Shown here: positions 14,870-22,885 of the stretch, one piece after another
How the letters are laid out: each line of letters begins with the position of its first letter
Position numbering within the stretch: the first letter of the stretch is position 1
NCBI GenBank assembly: GCA_943913325.1
Contig: CALTXP010000015.1
Span: 1-26,789, forward strand
DNA from: an uncultured Anaerococcus sp.
GTDB taxonomy: Bacteria; Bacillota; Clostridia; Tissierellales; Peptoniphilaceae
Length of the DNA stretch: 26,789 nucleotides
Reading direction: 5' to 3'
Notes under the pieces: model-generated
Seen by the model: only the letters and a program-made list of their open reading frames with translations
What the model was told of the DNA's origin: nothing
The model's database searches: none
Position numbers and translations under genes: made by a program

Positions 14870-15976
14870 TTACTTATTAAATTTTAACCTATAATAGCCA
14901 TAAGAAAATGATTTTTCTTTCCCATCTATATCTAAAACGAGGTCTAAGTTCTCATCTAAAGCTACTAGAGTTCCAGAAATTTCTTCCTTATCATTGTAGA
15001 CGGTGACAAGCTCATCTTTTTTTGCTATTAATTCATTATAATTTTCTAAAAGTTTCTTATGGCAAATTCCCTCTTGCATAGAAAATATAGCTGGTATAAG
15101 ATAATATTTTACATTTTCTATGATATCTTTAGTTGAAATATCAGCATCCTTACCTAAAAGTGTCGTCATCTTATCTTCTAAATCATAAGGGATAGGAGAT
15201 TCTTCTACAAGGTTTATACCAATTCCAACTATAGTATATTGAGCATGACCTTTTGAGTCTACTGCCGATTCGCAAAGTATACCAGCAAACTTTTTATCTT
15301 CTATATATAAATCATTAAGCCACTTGATCCTTATATCCTCATTAGATATCTTCTTTAAAGATTTAGCCGCTAAGACACCTGCTTGTGAAGTTACTAAGAC
15401 TAAGTCAGAGTCTGGCACATTTATATTTAAACTAATATATAAGCCACCTTTGGGAGAAACGAAGACATGATCTTTTTGACCCTTACCTAAAACTTGTTCA
15501 TCAGCAGTTACTATTTTGACCTTATGACCTTTTTCAAGTTCATCTTTCATATAGTTATTTGTAGATTCTACAGATTCTAGATGTTCTTCTTTTTCCATCC
15601 AAGATAATTTTTTATCTGTAAGATCTTTTAAAATTGTTTCAATCTTATATTGATCTTCATTTAATAGATCGATTGCCTGATCAAATTTATCTAGGTACTC
15701 TTCTTTTTTTTCATAATCGAATTCAACTAGTGAATAGTACATATAGTAGTACATATAAGTTGAAGGTCCCTTAGAAAAATAAGCTTTTATATTGACTTTT
15801 TTGCTATATTCGTTGAATCTATCTAATTGTCCTAATAACATCATTAGTTTTGCTGATAATACTTTATAAGTATTTAATTGATTATCAGCTGTCTTATCAA
15901 TGACAAGATCTAAAGCTCGATTTATCTCATTTGATTTTAAAAGATAAACTATATTATTATCAAGTATTTGGCTCAT
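14870..15976 (-). CDS. birA: Atypical biotin--protein ligase with a helical N-terminal domain
   Basis: Residues about 130-368 are a BirA/LplA-type ligase: VESTNNYM (136-143), SPKGGLYISL (174-183), IKWLND (217-222) and KKFAGIL with the catalytic-type lysine K229, then VGIGIN (250-255) and a small C-terminal beta domain. The loop that closes over biotinyl-AMP is degenerate: GKGQKDH (164-170) against the usual GRGRRGR. The first 120 residues are not the DNA-binding winged helix of bifunctional BirA; they look like a run of short helices of TPR type. It is therefore probably not a biotin-operon repressor. BioY and a biotin-dependent decarboxylase are nearby. The ATG follows AAAGGAGG. Ligase fold is fairly secure; activity and partners are not. 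Confidence 0.8.
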   Translation of the reverse strand: MSQILDNNIVYLLKSNEINRALDLVIDKTADNQLNTYKVLSAKLMMLLGQLDRFNEYSKKVNIKAYFSKGPSTYMYYYMYYSLVEFDYEKKEEYLDKFDQAIDLLNEDQYKIETILKDLTDKKLSWMEKEEHLESVESTNNYMKDELEKGHKVKIVTADEQVLGKGQKDHVFVSPKGGLYISLNINVPDSDLVLVTSQAGVLAAKSLKKISNEDIRIKWLNDLYIEDKKFAGILCESAVDSKGHAQYTIVGIGINLVEESPIPYDLEDKMTTLLGKDADISTKDIIENVKYYLIPAIFSMQEGICHKKLLENYNELIAKKDELVTVYNDKEEISGTLVALDENLDLVLDIDGKEKSFSYGYYRLKFNK

Positions 15977-16091
15977 AATTAGCCTCCTTTATTTAATTTA
16001 TTCCATAATTATTCTTTTTAATAAAATCCTTACTAAATTTTAATTTCTATCTGAAGCTTATAATCTTAAAGCAAATTAAGCATTCTAAAAA

Positions 16092-16139
16092 TAAAACTCT
16101 ACTTATCAACTATAGTCTTTGTCTCATAGGCAGTAGTTT
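16092..16139 (-). terminator. Weak hairpin after bioY
   Basis: Immediately after the bioY stop, AAAACTACT on the minus strand can pair with AGTAGAGTTTT about 30 bases on, with a two-base bulge, followed by ATTTTTA. The stem is short, so this is a tentative terminator. Confidence 0.35.
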
Positions 16140-16685
16140 TTATTTTATCACTCTATCATCTATATATTTATAAGTTCTCTTATATACAATAATTGCCACT
16201 AAAATTTTGGCTAAATCTGGAATTATAAATGGTATAAATCCTAGGCTTAAAACTTTTTTTATAGGAACTTCTACACCATTTAATTTTGTTAGACCATATT
16301 TTAAGTAAACTAGTCCGATTAGATAACTCACTATGACTCCAACTATAATACCTGTTACGATTTTTTTGTTATCCATACTTCCATGTGCCATTTTTGAAAT
16401 TATATATGCCATTGGTATAAAACTTATTATAAATCCAAATGTAGGAGATGCAAGAGATTGAGGACCTCCAGAAAATCCTGCAAATATAGGCACACCTATT
16501 AATCCTATTAGCATATATAAAAATGTTGATAATGCAGCGTGAGCTGGCTTTAGGTATAGACCTGCCAATATTACAAATAGGGTTTGTAGGGTAAAGGGAA
16601 CTGGTCCTAGAGGGATTGTTATAAAAGATCCTATAGCTATCAAAGCTGTACTTAATGCAATTCTAGTTAACTCTTTACTTGTCAT
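16140..16685 (-). CDS. bioY: Biotin transporter substrate-binding component BioY
   Basis: BioY is the membrane S-component that captures biotin, alone or with the shared ECF energy module. The 181 residues show the family start (ALIAIGSFITIPLGPVPFTLQTLFVILAG) only in part quoted here, with about six membrane segments and the conserved GGPQSLASPTFGFI region. AGAGGTG precedes the ATG. No ECF ATPase or T-component genes are nearby. It has its own promoter; the biotin ligase gene follows it after about 160 bases. Biotin import fits the need of the gcd biotin carrier. Confidence 0.93.
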   Translation of the reverse strand: MTSKELTRIALSTALIAIGSFITIPLGPVPFTLQTLFVILAGLYLKPAHAALSTFLYMLIGLIGVPIFAGFSGGPQSLASPTFGFIISFIPMAYIISKMAHGSMDNKKIVTGIIVGVIVSYLIGLVYLKYGLTKLNGVEVPIKKVLSLGFIPFIIPDLAKILVAIIVYKRTYKYIDDRVIK

Positions 16686-16730
16686 TTTTCACCTCTTTTC
16701 TATATATATTTATCGATTATCTTAGATATA

Positions 16731-16760
16731 ATTATATCATAATATTTTATTGGTTGTAAA
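16731..16760 (-). promoter_or_regulatory. Promoter of bioY
   Basis: On the minus strand TTTACA (16755-16760) and TATAAT (16731-16736) are separated by 18 bases. The -35 lies in TTGTTTACAA, which resembles one half of a BirA-type operator, but no second half at the proper distance was found. Confidence 0.7.
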
Positions 16761-16824
16761 CAATAGAAAATTTAAAAGTAAATTACTATATAAATTTAGT
16801 TTATACTGTTTTACTCTTTAATAA

Positions 16825-16866
16825 AAAAGATGCTTCGAATAGCTACACTATCCAAAAGCATCTTTT
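16825..16866 (-). terminator. Terminator of ftsH
   Basis: AAAAGATGCTT (16825-16835) pairs perfectly with 16856-16866 over a 20-base loop that has a further short ATAG/CTAT pairing. The minus-strand transcript ends in TTTTTTATT, about 27 bases after the ftsH stop. Confidence 0.88.
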
Positions 16867-16892
16867 AGATTTTAAATATCAATATCTAATTT

Positions 16893-18860
16893 TTATAAAT
16901 CATTGTCATCGTAAGATGTATCTGATAGATCTTCATTATCTACTTCACTATCATTTAGATTATCTAAATCTATCTCTGTATTTTCCTTGATCTCTTCTTT
17001 ATCTACTGGATCATTCTCTTTACGATTCAAGATTTCCATGAACTGTTCACCTGTAATAGTTTCTTCTCTTAATAAGAAGTCTGATATTTCATGAAGTTTA
17101 TCTATATTTTCCTTCAATATCTCTACAGCTCTCATATGAGCTTGGTTAACAATTGATTGAACTTTCTCATCTATTTTATTACCAGTCCCACTTGAAACTA
17201 TTAGATTTCTTTCTCCACCTAAGTATCTTCCTTGAATTTGCTCTAATTGCATGAAGTCAAAGTCTTCGTCCATACCATAGATTGTAACCATAGATCTTGC
17301 CATTGCTGTAGCTCTTTCTATATCGTTACTTGCTCCTGTAGTTTTCGTATTGAAGATAAGCTCTTCGGCTGAACGTCCACCTGCAAAAGTACAGATTTCA
17401 TCAAAGAGTTCTTGCTTAGTCATGATATATTTTTCATCTTCATCAACTGTCATGGTATAACCTAAAGCACCACCTGTCCTTGGAACAATAGTAATCTTTG
17501 TTACTGGTGTTTTCTGAGTTTGTATGGCTGCTACTAAAGCGTGACCAACTTCATGATAAGCAATAATTTTCTTTTGATCATCAGAAATAACTGCATTTTT
17601 CTTTTGTTGACCTGCAATTACTACTTCTATTGATTCTTCTAGGTCCTCTTGGATTAACTTTTTACGCCCTTCACGTACAGCATGTAAAGCACCTTCATTT
17701 ACTATATTGGCAAGATCAGCACCTGATGTACCGGCTGTTCTTCTTGCAATTTCTTCATAGTCAATATTATCTTCACGTTTAATATTTTTTGCATGAACTT
17801 TTAATATATCCTCACGACCCTTTTTATCAGGTAGTTCAACTTCAACTTGTCTATCAAAACGTCCTGGACGTGTTAGAGCTGGATCTAGGATTTCTGGTCT
17901 ATTCGTCGCAGCTAGAAGGACAACTCCCTCTGTTGCATCAAAACCATCCATCTCATTAAGTAATTGGTTTAGTGTTTGTTCACGTTCATCATTGCCAGAA
18001 TATCCACCTGTATCTCTTTTTTTACCTATAGCATCGATCTCATCTATAAATACTATACATGGTGCCTTTTCCTTAGCTTGTTTAAATAAATCACGTACCT
18101 TACTAGCACCAAGTCCAACAAACATTTCTACGAATTCTGAACCTGATATAGTAAAGAAAGGTACACTTGCTTCACCAGCTATAGCCTTAGCAAGTAAGGT
18201 TTTACCTGTTCCTGGAGGCCCTACTAAAAGTACTCCTTTTGGAATCTTAGCACCAATCTCCTTATATTTACCTGGATTGTGTAAGAAATCTACTATTTCA
18301 AATAAGCTATCCTTGGCTTCTTCTTGGCCAGCAACATCTTTAAAAGTCTTACCTGTTTTATTTTCTACATACACTTTTGCATTGGACTTGCCAAAATTCA
18401 TGAAGTCCGCACCACCACGGCCTCCCATGGTTTTTGTAAGCGACCTTGATGCAAAAACAAAAATCACCCATAAGAATAATAATGGTAAAATAGATGTTAA
18501 AAATATTGTTAACCATGGATTCATGGTTGTTTCTATTTTTCTAGAAAAAGTTAGCTTATTATTATGTTTTTTAGCTTCTAATAATCTATCAGTAAGATCA
18601 GTATCAGCCCAAAGACCTGTTTCATAAGTTTTTTCTTTGCCATCTACAACAGCTTTGAATGTATACTTTGTATCATCTTTTGAAACTTCTGTTACTTGAT
18701 CTTTTTCAATCATTGATACAAATTGACTGTAACTTACTTCTTCTGACTCCCCTTGAGTTACTATTGGGCTTATTGCAAAACGTATTATTATATATAATAT
18801 TATTCCAATTATCCAATAGTAAAGTAGAGGCCTATTACCTTTATTCTTTTTATCTTTCAT
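16893..18860 (-). CDS. ftsH: ATP-dependent zinc metalloprotease FtsH
   Basis: FtsH is a membrane-anchored AAA+ protease that degrades misfolded membrane and regulatory proteins. The 655 residues show two membrane helices (about 12-33 and 115-137) flanking an extracytoplasmic domain, Walker A GPPGTGKT (214-221), Walker B IVFIDEID (269-276), the second region of homology TNRPEILDPALTRPGRFDR (319-337), zinc-site HEVGH (436-440) and the third ligand region with D513. The C-terminal tail of about 50 residues is strongly acidic. The ATG directly abuts the marR stop with AAGGAGTGG inside the marR end, so translation is coupled to the regulator gene. Confidence 0.98.
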   Translation of the reverse strand: MKDKKNKGNRPLLYYWIIGIILYIIIRFAISPIVTQGESEEVSYSQFVSMIEKDQVTEVSKDDTKYTFKAVVDGKEKTYETGLWADTDLTDRLLEAKKHNNKLTFSRKIETTMNPWLTIFLTSILPLLFLWVIFVFASRSLTKTMGGRGGADFMNFGKSNAKVYVENKTGKTFKDVAGQEEAKDSLFEIVDFLHNPGKYKEIGAKIPKGVLLVGPPGTGKTLLAKAIAGEASVPFFTISGSEFVEMFVGLGASKVRDLFKQAKEKAPCIVFIDEIDAIGKKRDTGGYSGNDEREQTLNQLLNEMDGFDATEGVVLLAATNRPEILDPALTRPGRFDRQVEVELPDKKGREDILKVHAKNIKREDNIDYEEIARRTAGTSGADLANIVNEGALHAVREGRKKLIQEDLEESIEVVIAGQQKKNAVISDDQKKIIAYHEVGHALVAAIQTQKTPVTKITIVPRTGGALGYTMTVDEDEKYIMTKQELFDEICTFAGGRSAEELIFNTKTTGASNDIERATAMARSMVTIYGMDEDFDFMQLEQIQGRYLGGERNLIVSSGTGNKIDEKVQSIVNQAHMRAVEILKENIDKLHEISDFLLREETITGEQFMEILNRKENDPVDKEEIKENTEIDLDNLNDSEVDNEDLSDTSYDDNDL

Positions 18861-19331
18861 TTATAGTCCACTCCTTGAGATGTAATTATCAAGCAGTTCA
18901 TCAAGGGCTTCTAATTCGTCTATTATGGTTTGCAAGTTAACATTTATTCCATCAGTTGGTATATCAGTTCTGATTTGATCAAAATATTGTCCAACCTTTT
19001 CAGCAGATTTACGTCCCTTTTGGGTAAGAGTTACATTTACTACTCTTTCATCTTCTTCAGAACGTAATCTCTCAACGAACCCTTGTTTTTCTAGCTTTTT
19101 ACATATATTTGAGATATTACCACCAGTAACACCGATGGCCTTTCCAAGATTTCCTATGGATTGAGCATCCCCGCTCGCATAAAGAGTTATTAACATCTTT
19201 AGTTGTAAGGTAGTAATACCTGTCTCAGTTGCTGTGTCTTGTAATAATATGTCAATTTTATGAGAAATCTCTCTTATCATTGAGAAAATTGAATTGTTAA
19301 ATTCAAAAAAATCGATATGCTCTGTAGCCAT
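18861..19331 (-). CDS. MarR-family transcriptional regulator
   Basis: A 156-residue MarR protein: an N-terminal dimerisation helix, a winged helix-turn-helix at about 50-110 (TTLQLKMLITLYASGDAQ; GGNISNICKKLEKQGFVER) and the wing segment SEEDERVVNVTLTQKG. It may sense a ligand or oxidant and control its own operon. AGGAGG precedes the ATG. It is cotranscribed with ftsH, an unusual pairing that could link protease level to a signal. No operator was identified. The target genes are unknown. Confidence 0.92.
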   Translation of the reverse strand: MATEHIDFFEFNNSIFSMIREISHKIDILLQDTATETGITTLQLKMLITLYASGDAQSIGNLGKAIGVTGGNISNICKKLEKQGFVERLRSEEDERVVNVTLTQKGRKSAEKVGQYFDQIRTDIPTDGINVNLQTIIDELEALDELLDNYISRSGL

Positions 19332-19399
19332 ATTTCCTCCTGGATAATAATTTATCTACTAACTTATTTTACATATTATTAATTTTTTTGCAATCAAAA
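19332..19399 (-). promoter_or_regulatory. Candidate promoter of marR-ftsH
   Basis: On the minus strand TTGCAA is followed after 16 bases by TAAAAT within this short gap. Both boxes are imperfect, so it is a tentative call; some promoter is needed here because the trx terminator lies just upstream. Confidence 0.4.
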
Positions 19400-19438
19400 A
19401 AATATTATTTCTAATTAATTTAATTAAAAATAATATTT
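19400..19438 (-). terminator. Terminator of the thioredoxin operon
   Basis: AAATATTATTT (19400-19410) pairs perfectly with 19428-19438. On the minus strand the stem runs into seven T residues. The stem is entirely A-T, so efficiency is uncertain. Confidence 0.65.
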
Positions 19439-19459
19439 ATCATAGTATTTCATAATATA

Positions 19460-20323
19460 TTATTTATTCCAGAAATTTTTTTCGTACTTTCCATTTTCTA
19501 TTAAAGTAATATATTTTGCACTATCTAAGCCTGCTATTTGTCCTTGGCCAGCAGCTTTATTTATCTGATAAGGCCTACCAGCTATGTCCCCTGCTGCATA
19601 AAGCCCTCTAATATTAGTTCTACAATTTTTATCAACTATAATATGTTCTTTATCTATGGCTACTGACGGAACTAATCTTTCAGGCTTTGAAGAATCCCTT
19701 ATAATAAAGAAGCCATCAGCTGAAATTTCTTTTCCAGAGCTAAATCTAAGTTTACTAGCCCTATTATCTCCTATAAATTCTAATGGATCTTCACCATTTA
19801 TGATCTCTATACTAGAATTTAGATCTATATCATCCTTATACATATTTATATATGTAAGTTTTCCTACAATTTCTGAGGTAAAGTTCGCCTCTTCAATTGA
19901 TTCTTCGTTATAGCCTATAACAACTACTTCTTTTCCTTTATAAAGAGCTGCATCGCAAGTAGCACAATAACTTACACCCTTTGCAAAAAACTTATCTTCA
20001 TTTACTAAATCTTTTTTTAGATCTATACCTGTAGCTACTATAACAGATGTAGCCTCTATAGGATCATTGTTCTTTAGCATTAATGAAAAATAATCCCCCA
20101 TAGCATAAACTTGTTGGATCTTTTCATTTGATCTTTTAAAATTTTTATTTAGATTAATACCATCTATATGATCAAATCCTAGATAATTATCTATCCATTT
20201 TGTTTTTGTAAGTGATGGTGAATCTATGCCAAATAATATTATATTTTTATTTCTAATACTTGCATTTAAAGCGGCGCTAAGCCCAGCTGGGCCAGCACCG
20301 ATTATTGCTAAATCATATCTCAT
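19460..20323 (-). CDS. Thioredoxin reductase-like flavoprotein lacking NADPH motifs
   Basis: The 287-residue protein is a low-molecular-weight thioredoxin reductase by its FAD motif GAGPAG (9-14), redox pair C120-A-T-C123 and C-terminal FAD segment AGDIAG. The NADPH domain has lost its hallmarks: GxGxxA is replaced by GYNEES (137-142) and the HRRxxxR that binds the 2'-phosphate by NMYKDD (160-165). The same losses define ferredoxin-dependent flavin thioredoxin reductases (FFTR) of clostridia, so the electron donor is probably ferredoxin, not NADPH. The gene overlaps the thioredoxin stop by one base (TAATG), giving a coupled pair. No ferredoxin gene is in the window. Confidence 0.88.
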   Translation of the reverse strand: MRYDLAIIGAGPAGLSAALNASIRNKNIILFGIDSPSLTKTKWIDNYLGFDHIDGINLNKNFKRSNEKIQQVYAMGDYFSLMLKNNDPIEATSVIVATGIDLKKDLVNEDKFFAKGVSYCATCDAALYKGKEVVVIGYNEESIEEANFTSEIVGKLTYINMYKDDIDLNSSIEIINGEDPLEFIGDNRASKLRFSSGKEISADGFFIIRDSSKPERLVPSVAIDKEHIIVDKNCRTNIRGLYAAGDIAGRPYQINKAAGQGQIAGLDSAKYITLIENGKYEKNFWNK

Positions 20324-20631
20324 TATAAATACTTACCTATAGCTTGCTCAAGCACATCTTTTGATTGAAAACCTACTAAACTTTCTTTTAACACACCATC
20401 TTTAAAAATCATAAGTGATGGTACTGCATTTACATTATATTGACGGGCAATATCTTCTGAATTATCTACATCTACCCCGTAAATATTATATCCTTCTTCT
20501 TTATCAAGTTCTTCAAGGATTGGCGCTTGCATTTTGCAAGGTCCACACCATGTTGCATTGAAATCTACGAGACTAAGTCCTTGTCCATTTTCTATTTCAT
20601 CTCTAAATTCTAATGAATCTAATTCACGCAT
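20323..20631 (-). CDS. trxA: Thioredoxin
   Basis: A small dithiol-disulfide carrier, 102 residues from the ATG at 20631. The active site is WCGPC (28-32), with the cis-proline segment NAVPSLMIF and the C-terminal GFQSKDVLEQAI typical of the fold. I chose 20631 over the upstream ATG at 20658 because AGGAGG lies 7 bases before it. It is followed by its reductase in the same operon. Its normal active site suggests an ordinary partner of the unusual reductase. Confidence 0.95.
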   Translation of the reverse strand: MRELDSLEFRDEIENGQGLSLVDFNATWCGPCKMQAPILEELDKEEGYNIYGVDVDNSEDIARQYNVNAVPSLMIFKDGVLKESLVGFQSKDVLEQAIGKYL

Positions 20632-20658
20632 TATTGATCCTCCTATTATTGATATCAC

Positions 20659-21220
20659 TAATAATTATATAATTCTTAAATATACTAATCACTAAGTTAT
20701 GATTTACTATTATTTATTGATTATATTAGTTCAATTATGTTTTTTACCAATAGGATAAATTTATTTTTAATTTAATAGTTAGATAGCCTTAATCAACTAA
20801 TCACCTAACTTCCATAACTGGTAGTGTGTATATTATACCCTTATTTTCTCTTTCTAAATTTATTTGCTCACATATAGCTCATTTGTTTTTTTATAAATAA
20901 CCTTTTTTACTAATATAATTATTGTATTTATTGATTCTATACTACTATATAAATATTATTTTGCCTTTTTAAAAAGATCTTCTAGCACGCACTAATTTTA
21001 CTACTTTTATAAGCTTTATATTATTAAGAAATTTAGATAGCTATAAGATCCTTATTAGCTATAAAATCACAGCTAGGAATCAGATAAAAGTTTAATAAAT
21101 ATCCATTTACTATTAAAAAGATTTTTAAACTAATAAAAGAATAGATATAGATAAAACTAGCTTAGTATTTTCTTTTACTTTAGCTAAAGTACTTATTTTT
21201 CTACTTAAAATTTTCAAAAA
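20659..21220. other. Gene-free AT-rich intergenic region upstream of trxA
   Basis: About 560 bases hold no convincing gene. On the minus strand a TATAAT at 20832-20837 within GGGTATAATA is a promoter candidate for trxA with a leader of about 190 bases. Other structures are a hairpin with one bulge at 21038-21061 and the perfect palindrome ACTTTAGCTAAAGT at 21177-21190. No tRNA or known RNA family was recognised. Confidence 0.6.
20831..20846 (-). promoter_or_regulatory. Candidate trxA promoter element shared with pta
   Basis: The minus-strand 16-mer AAATAAGGGTATAATA holds a consensus -10 TATAAT preceded by GGG. The same 16 bases occur at the pta promoter (22314-22329). No good -35 is seen 17 bases upstream. 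Confidence 0.5.
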
Positions 21221-21253
21221 ATAAGGAGACCTCCTAATAGGTTGTCTCCTTAT
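21221..21253 (-). terminator. Terminator of pta
   Basis: ATAAGGAGAC (21221-21230) pairs perfectly with GTCTCCTTAT (21244-21253), with a further CCT/AGG pairing in the loop. On the minus strand TTTTTTG follows. It lies 24 bases after the pta stop. Confidence 0.92.
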
Positions 21254-21276
21254 ATAAATATCTATTATAAATAATA

Positions 21277-22275
21277 TTAAGAAATTGATTTATCTACTGA
21301 TTGGCTAGCAGTAATTATTGCAATTTCATAAACATCTTGTGCAGAACATCCACGTGATAAGTCGTTAACTGGTTGATTTAATCCTTGTAGTATTGGACCT
21401 AAAGCTTTATATCCACCAAGTCTTTGAGCTATCTTATATCCAATATTACCTGCTTGTAAGTCTGGGAAGATAAATACGTTGGCAGTTCCAGCTAGCTCAG
21501 ATTTTGGAGCTTTATTTTTAGCTGTTGCTGGGTCTATAGCAGCATCAAATTGTAACTCACCATCAAGTGGTAAATCTGGATTTAATTGATGAGCTTTTCT
21601 TGTAGCCTTAGATACTTTATCAACAAGGTCGTGTCTAGCAGATCCTTTTGTTGAGAATGAAAGTAAAGCTACCCTTGGATCCATACCGAATCCTCTTGCA
21701 GTTTCAGCAGATTCTACTGCCACTTCTGCCATTTCTTGAGATTCAAGAGTAATATTTACAGCTGTATCAGCGAATACTAATTGTTCACCATTTGGTCCTA
21801 TCATAACCATTACACCGGAAGCTCTTGATACACCTGGTTTTGTTTTAATAAGTTGAAGAGCTGGTCTTATTGTATCTCCTGTTGTGCCTATTGCACCTGA
21901 TACCATACCATCTGCCATACCTGCTTTTACCATCATAACACCATAGTAATTGCGGTCTTTCTTAAGCATATACTCGGCATCCATTTTAGTAGCTTTTCCT
22001 TTTCTAGCTTCTACAAATAAATCAGCTAATTTATCGAAGTTTTCATCGTAGCTTGGATCTATGATTTCAAGTTTACCAAGATTAAAATTATTTTCATTAG
22101 CTACTTTTTGGATTTCACCCTTATCACCTAAGACAATTGGATGAAGAAGTCCTTCTTCATTATGTCTAATAGCAGCTTCTAATATTCTTTTGTCATTACC
22201 TTCTGGGAAAACTATTTTTAAGTTCTTCCCTTCGATGGCCTCTCTAGCACTTTCTAATATTGATGAGTTTGCCAT
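21277..22275 (-). CDS. pta: Phosphate acetyltransferase
   Basis: Pta converts acetyl-CoA and phosphate to acetyl phosphate, which acetate kinase uses to make ATP in fermentation. The 332 residues are the usual length of the single-domain enzyme. Typical segments are KIVFPEGNDKRILEAA near the N-terminus, VSGAIGTTGDTIRPALQ, LSFSTKGSA and the C-terminal VFIFPDLQAGNIGYKIAQR with PVNDLSRGCS. The ATG is preceded by AAGGAGG. It is monocistronic between its promoter and terminator; ackA is not adjacent. It fits a metabolism that ends in acetate and butyrate. Confidence 0.97.
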   Translation of the reverse strand: MANSSILESAREAIEGKNLKIVFPEGNDKRILEAAIRHNEEGLLHPIVLGDKGEIQKVANENNFNLGKLEIIDPSYDENFDKLADLFVEARKGKATKMDAEYMLKKDRNYYGVMMVKAGMADGMVSGAIGTTGDTIRPALQLIKTKPGVSRASGVMVMIGPNGEQLVFADTAVNITLESQEMAEVAVESAETARGFGMDPRVALLSFSTKGSARHDLVDKVSKATRKAHQLNPDLPLDGELQFDAAIDPATAKNKAPKSELAGTANVFIFPDLQAGNIGYKIAQRLGGYKALGPILQGLNQPVNDLSRGCSAQDVYEIAIITASQSVDKSIS

Positions 22276-22314
22276 ATTTCCTCCTTAAAATAACGTTTCA
22301 TTACTCGTGCTTTT

Positions 22315-22344
22315 ATTATACCCTTATTTGATAAAATATGACAA
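22315..22344 (-). promoter_or_regulatory. Promoter of pta
   Basis: On the minus strand TTGTCA (22339-22344) and TATAAT (22315-22320) are separated by 18 bases. The -10 lies in the 16-mer shared with the trxA upstream region. Confidence 0.75.
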
Positions 22345-22411
22345 AGTTAATCTTCAATAGATAATTTTTCTTCAAATAATATCGAAGTACTATAGTTACA
22401 TAGTTATTTTT

Positions 22412-22885
22412 TTAACCTTTTGCTTTCTTAAGAGCTTGATCTTCATATTCTGATAATTCAAGTTGAGATTGTCCATTAACAATCTCTTTTAAATATATAC
22501 TAGATCCTTCTTTTCCATAGATACTGGTTAGTATGATACCATTATGAAAATTATCTAGCATACATAAACAAAAAGATAATTTATTTGTTCCATAATCAAA
22601 TGCATCATATCTAACTACTGCTGTATTTGATATTGCACCCATTGTAGAATCATGTGTATCTAAAGATCTTTGATCTATAGATCTTAATTGTTTATTTGAT
22701 GATTCTATTTGGTCATTCAAATTTATTAATAATTCTTCTAGATTCAAATCTTCATTATTTCCTCTTAAAAGATGATCATATCTTTTCTTTTGTCGACGTA
22801 ATTTATTATTCATTGATTGAATTAAAGCAAATTCTACTATAACTATAATAGATAGTATTGCTAATATTACATAAATAGCTGTCAT
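22412..22885 (-). CDS. DUF4446 membrane-anchored protein
   Basis: The 157-residue protein has one N-terminal membrane helix (about 3-25), a basic and probable coiled-coil stretch (about 27-80) and the DUF4446 core, with VRYDAFDYGTNKLSFCLCMLD (91-111) only partly conserved and GIILTSIYGKEGSSIYLKEI (116-135). The function of the family is unknown. In Firmicutes it is often found with the chromosome-partition genes, as here, where it is the last gene of that operon. Its start overlaps the preceding stop (TAATG). No terminator is evident after it. Confidence 0.85.
   Translation of the reverse strand: MTAIYVILAILSIIVIVEFALIQSMNNKLRRQKKRYDHLLRGNNEDLNLEELLINLNDQIESSNKQLRSIDQRSLDTHDSTMGAISNTAVVRYDAFDYGTNKLSFCLCMLDNFHNGIILTSIYGKEGSSIYLKEIVNGQSQLELSEYEDQALKKAKG

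Noticed and set aside
16686..16824. BirA operator upstream of bioY
   Set aside because: Only one half-site-like TTGTAAAC was found; no second half at the usual spacing, and the local ligase has no DNA-binding domain.
17127..17140. CTCATATGAG palindrome inside ftsH as a third parS site
   Set aside because: It shares the CATATG centre but lacks the TGTTT/AAACA arms.
17992..18627. Plus-strand open frame of 211 codons
   Set aside because: It lies entirely antisense to the strongly conserved AAA domain of ftsH and has no ribosome site or recognisable protein; it is a shadow of codon bias.
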